From the NCBI RefSeq assembly GCF_017526105.1, contig NZ_CP071839.1, forward strand, positions 8,656,001 through 8,720,000: a DNA stretch of 64,000 nt, given 5' to 3'. The DNA is from Streptomyces cyanogenus (lineage in GTDB: Bacteria > Actinomycetota > Actinomycetes > Streptomycetales > Streptomycetaceae). Position 1 is the first letter of the stretch; every line of letters begins with the position of its first letter. Shown in pieces: positions 34,515-44,700 of the stretch. Under the pieces are notes generated by a model. That model saw only the letters and a list, made by a program, of their open reading frames with translations. It did no database searches and had not been told where the DNA came from. The translations under genes were made by a program, and so were the position numbers.

Positions 34515-35627
34515 ATGCCACCACGCAGAATCACAGAGCCCGAAGCCGTCCGAGAGTTCCTGGCACGCGGTGCGCGTCCCCTCGAAGCCTTCCCCGGGAC
34601 ACAACTCCCCTGGCGGTGCGAGTGCCTGCACTGCGGCCAGGTCAACGCCCCGCGGTACAACGACGTCGTCAACAAGGGCACCGGCGTCTGCCGGGGCAAG
34701 TGCCGCTCGCGTAAACTCGCCGACAAGCTCATGCTGGACGGCACCAAGGCCGCAGCCACAATGGAACAACACGGCTGGTTGCCACTGGAACCCTACCCAG
34801 GAGCAGCCAAGGCCTGGCGGTCGCGGTGCGCCCAGTGCGCCGCCGTCAAGACCAAACGCCTCACACACGTCCGCAACGGACGGGCCCGGTGTAGTAACTG
34901 CGGAGGCCGCAGCCTAAGCGCCGCCACAGCCACTGCGACCATGTTGGCAGCAGGTCTTGAACCGCTGACCCCCTATCCCGGCCAGCAACTACGCCCCTGG
35001 CTTGTCAGATGCGTCAACTGCGGCCATCACAGCACCCCGACACTCGCCTTTGTCCGCGTGCACGGACACCAGTGCTGGGCATGCCGTGCCACTCAGTTCC
35101 CCACCCGCGGCGGCCTCGACGAGGAGCAAGCCGTCGCCTGCATGCTTTCCCAGGGCCTCTCCCCGCTCGACCCCTACCCCGGACGGGCTGATGCGCCCTG
35201 GAAGAGCCGGTGCATTACCTGTGACAGCGACTCGGCGCCTGTTCCCGAAGCCCTGCCCGGCCACCATCAAGGTTGCCCGGTCTGCGCGCAACAGGGCATC
35301 AGCCCTGTAGAACCCGGCGACTTCTACCTCGTGGTCCACGACGACTCCCGCACCCTAGGCTGGGGGGTGACTCAGACCGGTCGACGTCATCTGCACCCCA
35401 CCCGTCGCGCATGGCGCCCACTAGCTCGCTGGCGGTTTTCCGCAGCGCAGGATGCGTGGGCCTTCGGCCGCTACCTCAAACAGCAGATACGCAGTAACGG
35501 CTGCCCTCCGGTCCCGTGCGCAGACACAGCCCACGACCAGGCCTGGCCGCAGACCGTCTCCCTCGATGACATCTCCAGTGCACGCGTCCTCCACATGATT
35601 GAAGAGGTCGCTGGGCCCGCGTCCTGA
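34515..35627 (+). CDS. zinc-ribbon repeat protein with GIY-YIG-like C-terminus
   Basis: 370 residues. Four repeats of about 55-65 residues follow the pattern G-x-x-PL-x-x-[YF]PG-x-n-W-x-x-[RE]C-x-x-C, mostly followed by a second Cys pair; each probably binds one zinc. From about 274 the pattern changes to 'DFYLVVHDD ... LGWGVTQTG ... HPTRRAWRPL ... FSAAQDAWAFGRYLKQQI', which follows MUG113/T5orf172-type GIY-YIG-like proteins in order of strands and helices. Such zinc repeats plus a small nuclease resemble homing-type or phage proteins. Nuclease residues are not clear, so activity is uncertain. ATG 34515 preceded by GGGGGAG. Confidence 0.6.
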   Translation: MPPRRITEPEAVREFLARGARPLEAFPGTQLPWRCECLHCGQVNAPRYNDVVNKGTGVCRGKCRSRKLADKLMLDGTKAAATMEQHGWLPLEPYPGAAKAWRSRCAQCAAVKTKRLTHVRNGRARCSNCGGRSLSAATATATMLAAGLEPLTPYPGQQLRPWLVRCVNCGHHSTPTLAFVRVHGHQCWACRATQFPTRGGLDEEQAVACMLSQGLSPLDPYPGRADAPWKSRCITCDSDSAPVPEALPGHHQGCPVCAQQGISPVEPGDFYLVVHDDSRTLGWGVTQTGRRHLHPTRRAWRPLARWRFSAAQDAWAFGRYLKQQIRSNGCPPVPCADTAHDQAWPQTVSLDDISSARVLHMIEEVAGPAS

Positions 35628-35801
35628 CACCGCCGCAGGCGAAGCGGCAATCCACAGGCGACAGCAGCACCCAACCCTTGCCCGACCTTGCCCCTCAGAC
35701 ACTGTCAGGCGGCAGACGCAGCGCTCGAGGAAAGGGGCGATTACGCGGAACTCCGAAGACCATGCAAAGCGGCCATCGACGGCAAAGCGCTATGCTGGCC
35801 G

Positions 35802-36440
35802 TCATTCGACAGCGCCGGACGGCGCCTCGGCCTCACGCAATGCAGACGGCTCTGTCGCGCCAAGGCCGGTGTAGAAGACGGCACTGCCCTGCTTGGTGCG
35901 CTGAACCCTGCTGCGGGCCACGAGATTTTCCAAAGTGGTGCGCACAACCTTCGTCTGAATGTCCCGGTTGGGGTGCCCCTGGCTGAGCGCGGCGGCAATC
36001 TCCGCCGCTGAACGCGGCTCGCTCTGACCGGCCAGGTGCTGGTCGATGAGCGTGACCAGGGAGGGCCGCGCCGACTTGACGGCCGGCTCTCCGGCTGCCG
36101 CCTTCTTGCGCGGCCGCTTCACGTTCTTGGGAGGCGCAGCCGCACCCTTGCGGGCCTGCCGACGTCCGCCGGAGGCAGCAGAAGCCTTCTTTCGGGGCGA
36201 AGGAACGGCCGAGACAACCGGTGCAGGGATTCCGTCTGCGCCGCCGGCCGGTGCCCCGAGCGCCTGCCGCATGGCTTCGAGAACCGTGTGGTCGTGCTGC
36301 AGGGCAGCCAACTGCTGCTGCAACGCGGCGATCTCCGCCGTGATGCGTTCCTGTTCCTTGGTGTTGCGTTCGAGGTCGCCAGTCACCTGGTTGAAGTACT
36401 GCGACGTCAACTCCGTGCCATTCACAGTGCCTTCGGACAT
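35802..36440 (-). CDS. coiled-coil plus winged-helix regulatory protein
   Basis: 212 residues. A coiled coil at about 20-62 ('LERNTKEQERITAEIAALQQ') is followed by a Lys/Arg/Ala/Pro linker with AT-hook-like 'RPRKKAA', and by a winged-helix-like domain at about 125-195 ('TLIDQHLAGQSEPRSAAEIA ... VVRTTLENLVARSRVQR'). The architecture is common in Streptomyces and suggests a DNA-binding regulator; target unknown. Stand-alone gene. Confidence 0.65.
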   Translation of the reverse strand: MSEGTVNGTELTSQYFNQVTGDLERNTKEQERITAEIAALQQQLAALQHDHTVLEAMRQALGAPAGGADGIPAPVVSAVPSPRKKASAASGGRRQARKGAAAPPKNVKRPRKKAAAGEPAVKSARPSLVTLIDQHLAGQSEPRSAAEIAAALSQGHPNRDIQTKVVRTTLENLVARSRVQRTKQGSAVFYTGLGATEPSALREAEAPSGAVE

Positions 36441-36555
36441 CTCGTGCTCCTCTACTGCCCGCTCCGTCAGATTCCGGTGGAGAAGAATCGAGCCAGAAGG
36501 CCATTTCCGATCGACCGGGGGAGAGGCGATGATACGGGCGCCATACCCTTCGCCG

Positions 36556-37617
36556 CTATGAGACGTATGTCTGGCGGGCGCCGCTGCTCGCTGTCAGTCC
36601 TGCCATGCCACCGGTACGGTGGTCATGCGACGGCAGCCGCCAGAACACCTCGTTGCTGGCCCGGTCGTGGTGCCAGGCCGTCAGTGCGTGGAGGGCGACC
36701 AGCCGGTCGAGGAGTTCCGCAGTCTGCTGAGGCGTGTGCCCTCCCAGTCGGGTCAGCGCCGCCATATCGGTGTGCGCGGTGCCCTTGCTGGTGTGCACGG
36801 CAAGAACGAGAGCGCTCAGGTGAAGCGCGGCAGGAGCGGCGACAGGAAGGGATGGAGGAGCCGGATGCAGAGCCCAATGGGCGGCCCGACACCGTGCGGG
36901 CCGGCCCGGGACCTGTTCTCGCACGGTGGCATCAAGAAGGCGCACCGACACCGGTGTGGCCCTCAGATCAGGCGGCCGAAGCCACAGTCCGTGGGCCAGC
37001 TCCTCCCACACCTCCCTGCGTCCGCATAGACGCATGCTGCGCAACAGGCCTGCGGGTAGACGGACATACCCGCGGCTGTCGGCGCGCAGAGCGCACTGCA
37101 CAGCGAGCAGGCGTGCGGCCGGTGATGTGAACCGCGGCAGGGCAGTGGCGAGGTAGGTGAGTGTCTCCCTGACTCGCGTTCGCTCTTCAGATCCGCCGAG
37201 GAGAGCACCGGGGGTAGGTGCGGACGGTGCGCAGGCTTGTGGCCTACCGAACCGTGTTTCCGGGACGACGGCGCTGTGGTGTGTCACCGCCGCGCACGCA
37301 GCACAAGTGTCGGCCAGGCGCCAGGTACGGCCGCTCGGGTCGCACGTGAGGACAAGTAACACCGGACCGGCACAGCCTCGATGGCGGGGATGCCACCGGC
37401 ACTCCCGCATCCCGCACTGGCAGGTACGCAGATGCTCCGGCAGCACATCCGCCCGCGCATGACGGGCCAGATGGGCCAAGGCGGCGGACCGGGCAGACGC
37501 AGCCTCGAACCGAGACGCAGGCGCGGTGCAGTGCGCGCACACGAGGTCGGGCCGGCCTGCCCGTGAACGCAGTTCCACCGTCCAGATCCGTCGTGCTGCG
37601 ACTCCGACGAGCCTCAT
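36556..37617 (-). CDS. Cys-rich hypothetical protein of actinomycete plasmid type
   Basis: 353 residues from ATG 37617, with AGGAGG eleven bases upstream. The N-terminus is Cys/His-rich ('LVCAHCTAPASRF', 'CQCGMRECRWHPRHRGC', 'CAACAAVTHH') and probably binds two or more zincs. The C-terminal half is helical, with 'LTRLGGHTPQQTAELLDRLV' resembling a winged helix. Divergent from the Cro/C1-type regulator at 37780, sharing its palindromic operators, so it is probably controlled by it. Confidence 0.6.
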   Translation of the reverse strand: MRLVGVAARRIWTVELRSRAGRPDLVCAHCTAPASRFEAASARSAALAHLARHARADVLPEHLRTCQCGMRECRWHPRHRGCAGPVLLVLTCDPSGRTWRLADTCAACAAVTHHSAVVPETRFGRPQACAPSAPTPGALLGGSEERTRVRETLTYLATALPRFTSPAARLLAVQCALRADSRGYVRLPAGLLRSMRLCGRREVWEELAHGLWLRPPDLRATPVSVRLLDATVREQVPGRPARCRAAHWALHPAPPSLPVAAPAALHLSALVLAVHTSKGTAHTDMAALTRLGGHTPQQTAELLDRLVALHALTAWHHDRASNEVFWRLPSHDHRTGGMAGLTASSGARQTYVS

Positions 37618-37688
37618 CAGTCGGCTGTCCTCCTGTCTGTCCGTGCCGCAGAGCCAAACCGCCTGCTGGCGGGCGTGCCGGAACGGAC

Positions 37689-37712
37689 GGTAGTGCAGAA
37701 CTCTGCACTACC
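37689..37712. promoter_or_regulatory. palindromic operator 1
   Basis: Arms GGTAGTGCAGA and TCTGCACTACC are exact reverse complements with a 2-bp spacer. It lies in the 162-bp divergent promoter region between the Cys-rich gene and the XRE gene, centred about 80 bp from the XRE start. Confidence 0.65.
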
Positions 37713-37727
37713 ACCCGCCGCGGAAAT

Positions 37728-37745
37728 AGTGCAGAAGTCTGCACT
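37728..37745. promoter_or_regulatory. palindromic operator 2
   Basis: Arms AGTGCAGA and TCTGCACT with a 2-bp spacer, centred 36 bp from operator 1, so the two sites share one sequence and lie on a similar helix face. A third, imperfect site (GGCAGAGTCCTGCACC) follows at about 37751-37766, just before the start codon. Confidence 0.65.
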
Positions 37746-37779
37746 GACAGGGCAGAGTCCTGCACCGTCGGATGGTGGG

Positions 37780-38043
37780 ATGACGATCTTCCCGCCCGAC
37801 CCCAACCTCACCGCCCTGCGAGTCGAACTTGCACGGCTGCGGGGCGAGCGCGGATGGACCTTCGACGAGCTGGCCGAACGCAGCGGCCTGGCCCGGCGAA
37901 CCCTCATCGACCTTGAACACGGCCGCACCACCGGCAGTGTCACCACCTGGCACGCCCTCGCTCATGCCTTCGGCGTCCCCATCGAGCGCTTCCTCGTCTC
38001 CTTGTGTGACGGCCACTCGGCCCCCGGCGCCGCACAGCCTTGA
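37780..38043 (+). CDS. Cro/C1-type transcriptional regulator
   Basis: 87 residues from ATG 37780. 'LRGERGWTFDELAERSGLAR' and 'LIDLEHGRTTGSVTTWHALA' form a complete XRE helix-turn-helix. The frame stays open upstream through the palindromic operators, which is why I place the start after them. It most likely binds these sites and represses itself and the divergent Cys-rich gene. Confidence 0.8.
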   Translation: MTIFPPDPNLTALRVELARLRGERGWTFDELAERSGLARRTLIDLEHGRTTGSVTTWHALAHAFGVPIERFLVSLCDGHSAPGAAQP

Positions 38044-38217
38044 CCCGGCACGGCCGCGGACTGCTTCCACCGCCCGAGAGAATCACTCACATAGGCGAGA
38101 GGGCATCGAACGACAGAGCGACGCACCGGTCACGCGTACCCGCCGGCTGGGCTGATCGCATGACATCGACGAAAGCCGCCCCTACCGACCGGCGCGCTAC
38201 CTGGCACCCTCGCCGCC

Positions 38218-39081
38218 ATGCGCCCCCACAGCCCCCACCGAGAACGTCACTGGGACGGCAGCCCCCGCTACCTGCCTCCCCGCCGCTCTCTGCAAATCGC
38301 CGCAAACAGCGCGAGCCGCCTTCTCCGCGCGGGGCAAACCGGCCGCTGCCGCCACTGCGGCAACCGCATCGACTGGTACCCGCGCTCCGACGGCCGACCC
38401 ATCGCCCTGCATCCCGCAGAAGTGGCCACCCCTGACGTCTCCGCGGACTGCCACTGGCATCTCAGCAGCGGCGTCGCCTACCCCCACGACGACGGCAGCG
38501 GATGGTGCCGCATCCCGCACGCCGTCCTCTGCCCTCAACAGCCCACACACTCCCAAGGCACAAGCGCCCGTCTCGCATCACTGCGTCGCGAGCTCAGCCT
38601 GCGTTCCCGACGCATGATCAACGTCGGCGCTTTCACCCCAGCACCCTCCTCGCCAGCCCCTGCGGCCCCGGGCGGAAACGAGAAGCGACCCACCCGGCCT
38701 GTCGTCCGGATCCTCCTCGTCAATTACCTGGCCGAAGGCCCCCTCGAGAGCATCCGCTGTGTCGCTCAGACCCGCCAACGAGGCCGCTGCACACACTCCC
38801 TCCTCGCCGCTGTCCGAGGGCGCTGGATGCTGCTGCCCACCCAGCCCACCCACGGGCAACTCACCCTCCCCGACAGCAGCATGGTGGTCTACGACCTGAG
38901 CCACCTGCCCTACGCAGAACAACTGCGCTGGCGCGCCCAACGCTGCACCACCCACGCCACCGCGACCACAGCAGCCGACCTGGCCCTGGCTGGCTGGCAG
39001 CCCTTCGACCCCCTACTGCACGCCGAACACATCAACACCGAGCTGCCCCCGCCCGAGCGGCACTATCCCCGCCCAAGGTGA
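38218..39081 (+). CDS. DUF6083-type zinc-binding hypothetical protein
   Basis: 287 residues. 'CRHCGNRIDWYPRSDGRPIALHP' (here split as CRHCGNRIDWY and GRPIALHP) is the signature of a DUF6083-type module, followed by 'CHWHLSSGVAYPHDDG' and 'CRIPHAVLCP'. The C-terminal half holds 'QTRQRGRCTHSLL' and 'LPYAEQLRWRAQRCTTH', another potential metal site. Typical of Streptomyces accessory DNA; function unknown. Its stop overlaps the next small ORF (GTGA). Confidence 0.7.
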   Translation: MRPHSPHRERHWDGSPRYLPPRRSLQIAANSASRLLRAGQTGRCRHCGNRIDWYPRSDGRPIALHPAEVATPDVSADCHWHLSSGVAYPHDDGSGWCRIPHAVLCPQQPTHSQGTSARLASLRRELSLRSRRMINVGAFTPAPSSPAPAAPGGNEKRPTRPVVRILLVNYLAEGPLESIRCVAQTRQRGRCTHSLLAAVRGRWMLLPTQPTHGQLTLPDSSMVVYDLSHLPYAEQLRWRAQRCTTHATATTAADLALAGWQPFDPLLHAEHINTELPPPERHYPRPR

Positions 39082-39323
39082 CGGAAGCCGCACCCGGCAC
39101 CGCCGAGCCCCCTTACCCACACACTGCACCAAGCCGGGACCGACATCGCGCGTCGCAGATGACACTGGCAGCCAACCAAGACGCCCACCCGCTTATGGCA
39201 CTCGTCAAAGCGCTGGGCAGCCGGGCCATTCGCTGGACCCGCCGCCGACGCGGCGACAGACTGCGCATCGACGCGGTCACCATTCCCACTCGGATACCGA
39301 ACACAACGTGCTGTTCCACGTAG
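39078..39323 (+). CDS. small basic hypothetical protein, coupled to the previous gene
   Basis: 81 residues starting at a GTG that overlaps the upstream stop (GTGA). The C-terminal half is strongly basic ('RWTRRRRGDRLRID'). The overlap supports translation by coupling; there is no family match in my knowledge. Confidence 0.4.
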   Translation: MTEAAPGTAEPPYPHTAPSRDRHRASQMTLAANQDAHPLMALVKALGSRAIRWTRRRRGDRLRIDAVTIPTRIPNTTCCST

Positions 39324-39539
39324 CGCTCCCACCGCCGTCCCGGCACGCCTCACCGACCACGCTCTGCCCCAAGCCTGACCCTTCAACGCTTCATGGAGCC
39401 GGTACGCCGGGCCTTGGCAGGCGCCTCTGCCGAGCAGGCGACCGTTTTCCCCACACCGTCCGCCAAATGCTCACCCACGCCCACCCCACACCTGCGCCGC
39501 CGGCCGCACTCCCGCCCAGCCCTCCAAGGACCTTCTGCG

Positions 39540-41024
39540 ATGAAACCCACCGACGAACAGACCGCCGCCCTGGACGCCTTCCGCGCCGGCCATGACCTGG
39601 CCCTGCAAGCCGGAGCCGGCACCGGCAAGACCACCCTGCTGGAAATGCTCGCCCGCTCAACCCCGCGCCGAGGCCGCTACCTCGGCTACAACCGGGCCAT
39701 CGCCCAAGAAGCCACCACACGCTTCCCACGCACCGTCCAGTGCAAAACCGCCCACGCACTTGCCTACGCCGCCATCGGCCATCGCTACACCAGCCGCCTG
39801 AACGCCCCACGCCGCCCCGCGTGGCAGACCGGCCAAGCCCTCGGCCTCACCAAAGCCATCCGCGTCGGCGAACGCGACATCTCCCAACGCGCTCTGTCCA
39901 ACGCACTCCTGCGCACCGTCACCCGCTTCTGCCACACCGCCGACGAGACCATCACCCGCCACCATGTACCGAAACTGCGCGGTCTGGAAGACAAAGACAT
40001 GCACCACGAACTTGCTACCCATGTCGTCCCAGTCGCTCGTAAAGCCTGGGCGGACCTGCAGAACTCCGACGACGGCTGCGTCCGCTTCGAACACGACCAC
40101 TACCTAAAGATCTGGGCACTCACCCAGCCGAGAGTCGACGCTGACTACCTGCTCCTGGACGAAGCCCAGGACACCAACCCCGTCGTGGAGGAAATCTTCC
40201 TCACCCAACGCGACCACGCTCAGCTCGTCATGGTCGGAGACTCTGCGCAGGCCATCTACCAATGGCGCGGTGCCAAGGACGTCATGACCAGCTTCAACGG
40301 CACTCAGCTGACCCTGTCGCAGTCCTTCCGCTTCGGACCTCACCTCGCAGAAGAAGCCAACCGCTGGCTCGACCTGGCCGAGGCTCCTCTCCGGCTTACC
40401 GGCACCCCCACCGTGACCACCGAGATCGGCCCCGTCCCCAGCCCGGACGTCATCCTGTGCCGCACCAACGTCGGCGCCATGGCCCAGGTCATGCAACTCA
40501 TGGCGGACGGATACCGCGTTGGCCTGTCCGGAGGAGGTGACAGCCTCAAAGCCCTTGCTCAGGCCGCCCGCGACCTGAAGGACGGACGACGCACTCACCA
40601 CCCCGAACTGCTCTTGTTCCCCTCCTGGGGAGACCTTCAGGACTACGCCACCCATGATCCGGCAGGACGCGACCTGCAACCACTGGTCGACCTTGTCGAC
40701 ACTCATGGAACCGACGCCATCCTGACCGCAGTGGCCCAACTCGCCCACGAACGCCACGCCGACATCACCGTCTCCACTGCCCACAAAGCCAAGGGACGCC
40801 AATGGCCACGCGTAAAAATCGCCGATGACTTCGCCCCACGCACCCGGGCTGATCAGCACGACCGACCCAAAGAAGCCGCAGTCAGAACCATCGACGACAG
40901 TGAGGCCCGCCTTGCCTACGTCGCCGTCACCCGCACCCGCCAGCGCCTCGACATCGGTGGCCTGTCCTGGGTCCATGAGCTGCCGGAGCACGAAGCCGTC
41001 TGGGCACGTGCCTCAGACGCGTGA
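39540..41024 (+). CDS. UvrD/Rep-like superfamily 1 DNA helicase
   Basis: 494 residues from ATG 39540, with AAGGA upstream. All core SF1 motifs are present: 'QAGAGTGKTT' (motif I), 'LLLDEAQDTNP' (II), 'GDSAQAIYQWRGA' (III), 'LSQSFRFG' (IV), 'VSTAHKAKGRQWPRVKI' (V) and 'YVAVTRTRQRL' (VI). Shorter than UvrD because accessory domains 1B/2B are reduced. A plasmid- or phage-type repair or replication helicase. It follows the small ORF by 216 bp. Confidence 0.9.
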   Translation: MKPTDEQTAALDAFRAGHDLALQAGAGTGKTTLLEMLARSTPRRGRYLGYNRAIAQEATTRFPRTVQCKTAHALAYAAIGHRYTSRLNAPRRPAWQTGQALGLTKAIRVGERDISQRALSNALLRTVTRFCHTADETITRHHVPKLRGLEDKDMHHELATHVVPVARKAWADLQNSDDGCVRFEHDHYLKIWALTQPRVDADYLLLDEAQDTNPVVEEIFLTQRDHAQLVMVGDSAQAIYQWRGAKDVMTSFNGTQLTLSQSFRFGPHLAEEANRWLDLAEAPLRLTGTPTVTTEIGPVPSPDVILCRTNVGAMAQVMQLMADGYRVGLSGGGDSLKALAQAARDLKDGRRTHHPELLLFPSWGDLQDYATHDPAGRDLQPLVDLVDTHGTDAILTAVAQLAHERHADITVSTAHKAKGRQWPRVKIADDFAPRTRADQHDRPKEAAVRTIDDSEARLAYVAVTRTRQRLDIGGLSWVHELPEHEAVWARASDA

Positions 41025-41760
41025 AGTCAGAGAGACGTGCAGAAGGCAAAGACATCTGCTCGGAAGGCACAGCCGGGGAGGCTGGGCGCGCAGCGGCGGT
41101 GCCGGCGGCAAGGAGAACTACAGAAGCTGAGCAAGGCGGAGCTATTGGCCGTCGAACAGCACACGCCTCCTGCCAAGAGCACGACTCGGCGCCGGCCGCG
41201 ATTGAGGACATCGGTCGACACCGCCACGCCCGCCGGCGCCGCGACGACGGTCACCGGGTGTACCGGGCCGTGCCACGCGCGCCGCCCCGGGACGCGGTGC
41301 GGGCAGCGCACTTCCCGCTGGGCCGACGGGCGGTCAGCACGACGCTGACTTCGTGAGACACGGGATCCCGAGGATGTGCCCCGGCGGCGATCAGTGAGAT
41401 GGCGGCATTGGCGAGGGGCCGTACTTGATCATGCGGCGGGCGGAGTCTGCGCCCCGTTAGGCCAAGTCCATGGGCTTGTGGGAAGGGCGGGGGAGTTGGC
41501 CCTGCTCCGGATTTGGAAGCGCCGCCTTTCGCTGTGCCTGCAGCCGTTCCAACCGTTCTCACAGCTCATCCGACACGACACCCCCAGCCGAACGCTCAAC
41601 TCTCCTTCGGGCGAGGCAAGCCGAGGCGATCCCCCCGTTGTGCCGGCCGCTGTCAGCAGGTGCCTCGGCGGGTGTCGGCGCCACCTACTAGGGTTTTCGA
41701 CCGCGACCGCAGATGTCGGCTTTCGCGTGCAGGTGCAGAGCAACGGGGAGGAAAACGGGG
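41025..41760. other. gene-free stretch before the Rhs gene
   Basis: About 735 bp. ORFs on both strands are Arg/Ala/Pro-rich and unsupported. It must hold the Rhs promoter. No repeat or element stood out. Confidence 0.4.
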
Positions 41761-44700
41761 ATGGGTTACACGATCCCGGGCTGGCTGGACGAAGTCCTGG
41801 ACTTCATCGGGATCAACTTCCCGAATGTTGACGAGGACGACTACCGTGACATGGCCGACGCCATGCGCGAGTTCGCGGATACGTTCGAGGGACACGGTGG
41901 GGACGCGCACGCGGCGGTCTCACGGATCCTGTCCTCATCCGAGGGCTGGGCGGTCGATGCGTTCGAGAAGCACTGGCACCAGGTGAAGGCGAGCCACCTG
42001 GAAAAACTCCCGGAACTTGCACGGTTGTTCGCTGATGCCTGCGATGTCCTCGCGGACATCATCTTCGGGATGAAGACCAAGGCCGAGGCCGAACTGGCCG
42101 TCATGGCTGGGTCGGTGGGCCTATCCATCGGTCTCGCCTGGGTGACCGGCGGTCTGTCCGCAGTTCTGGGCGCAGCCGAGATCACAGCGATGCGCCAGGC
42201 CGTCAAGCGGATCATCGACGAGGCGGTGGACCGGGTCGTCGATGAGGTGATCGCGAAGGTCACCGAACCGGTCAACGCCAAGCTGGAGGCGATGGTCGAG
42301 GATATGGTCCTCGAGTTGGCCGAGGGCGCGTTTTCCATGCCGAGCGACGCCGGAAGCGCAGGGCACGGCGGCAAGGGTGGGCACGGGGGAATGCAGCTCG
42401 CCTCGGCCGGCGGTTCTGGCGGGGGCGGTGGTCCGCAGAAGCGGACCCGCATCGATCACGCCGAGTTCGAGGACGGGGCTGGAAAGGTATCCCGTCACGG
42501 AAACGAGCTGCATCTCGCCTCGTCCAATCCGTTGCGCCGAGCCAAGAGCGTGTTCGGCCACAGCAAGGGCCGTGACCCGTTCACGAAGACCTTCGACAGT
42601 GTGCTCCACGGCGCGCTCGAGGGCTCCGAGAAGGCCCTCAAGAAGATCACCAAGCACATCACGGAGACCGTCCCGGACCGAGTCAGGGCCACCTCCCGCC
42701 TGCACAAGCACAACGACATCGACGTCGGCAACAAGGCCGACAGCATCCAGGTCAACAAGGGCGGCGGCGTCGGCAGCTCGCACGGCCACGGTGGCACCCC
42801 TGCGTCCGGCAGTAAGCCCGACCACGGCCTGAAGATCGATGACGCGAAGCTCTTCAAACAGTCGCATGCCCTGAACAGCAGGGAGTGGTGCGGGGATCCG
42901 ATCGATATGGCGAGCGGCCAGATGATGCTGGCCTACACCGACGTGGACCTGCCGGGTGTACTGCCGCTGACCCTGCGCCGTACTCATCTCAGCGGCTACG
43001 ATGCGGGGCGCTTCTTCGGCCCGTCCTGGGCGTCTACCTTGGACGAGCGGCTGGCAGACCACCCGGACGCAGGCGGTGTCTGGTGGTACCGCGAAGACGG
43101 CTCGGTTCTGGTCTATCCTCGCCGCCCGGACCTGCCCGGTGACCGCGTCCTTCCCATCGCCGGTGTCCCACTGCCTCTGACGTATGTCACGCGCGGAACC
43201 TCTTATGTCCTGACCGTGGAAGATCCCTACACTGGGCTGACCCGCCACTTCGAGCCGGCCGCCACGGGAGGCGGCACCTGGTGGCTGACAGAGATAAGGG
43301 ACCGCAACCACAACGTCATCGGCATCGACCGCGGCGAGGACGATGCCCCGCACTCAGTCACTCACTCCGGCGGTTACCGGCTCCAGGTCACTACCCGCAC
43401 CGTCGGTGACCGAATACGTGTCACGGCCCTCCACGCTGTCGCCGAAGGCAGCCCAGTCACGCTACGCGTGTTCGGCTACGACGAGACAGGCGGGGACCTG
43501 ACCGAGGTGCGCAACGCGGTCGATGCGCCGCTGTACCTGACCTACGACCAAACGCACCGCGTCACCGGGTGGCGCGATTCCAACGACACCACGTTCACCT
43601 ACGAGTACGACGAGCAGGGGCGGGTGATCGCCACCCGAGGTACCGATGGCATCCTCAACTCCACCATCACCTATACCGGTGCGGACAACAACGGTGTAAC
43701 CACCGCCACCTACACCGACTCCTTGGGCCACGCCACTGTCTACCGCGCCAACCGGTACGGACAGATCATCTCAGTGACCGACCCACTCGGTGCGACGGTC
43801 ACCCAGGAGTGGGACCGGCGCGACCGTCTGCGCTCCCGTACCGACGCGCTGGGACGCACCACACAGTGGGAGTGGGACGACGCGGGTGACTTGGTGGCCA
43901 CCATCACGGCCGACGGCACGGTCAGCCACACTGCATACAACGACCTCCACCTGCCCATCCAATGGACCGGGCCGGACGGCACTCGGATCCGGCAGGATTT
44001 CGACGAGCGGGGCAACCGCATCAGCGTCACCGGACCCGACGGCTCGGTCACCCGCTTCACACACCATCCGACGGGCGCCCCGGCGACACTGACCGACGCG
44101 CTCGGCGCGAGGGTACAGATCGAAGCGGACCCAGCAGGACTGCTGGTCGCCGTCGAGGACAGCCGCGGTGCCCGCACCACATGCCAACGGGATGCATTTG
44201 GCCGCCCCATTCTCCTCACTGACCCGCTCGGCGCCACGACCAGCCTGCGCTGGGACGCGGAGCACCGCCTGGTGGAGAGAATCGCAGCCGACGGCACCCG
44301 CGAGAGCTGGAGCTGGGACGGCGAGCACAATTGCCTCGCCTACACCGACCAGGCGGGTGGTCGCAGCGAATTCACCTACGGTCCCTTCGACCTGCTGCGC
44401 ACCCGCACCACGCCGGACGGTGCCGTCTACACGTTCGCTCACGACACCGAGATGCGGCTGACCACCGTCACCGACCCCGCCGGGCTTACCTGGACCTACC
44501 GCTACGACGAGCGCGGCGCCCTGGTTGCGGAGACGGACTTCGACGGCCGCACCACATCGAGCACCTACGACGCCGCCGGCCAGCTGACGGCGCGGCGCAC
44601 CCCTACGGGAGCGTCGTTTGCCTTCGAGTACGACGCGGCCGGCGATCTGCGCGCCAAAGAAGCCGACGGAGCGCGCACCGAATACACCTACGACCAGGCC

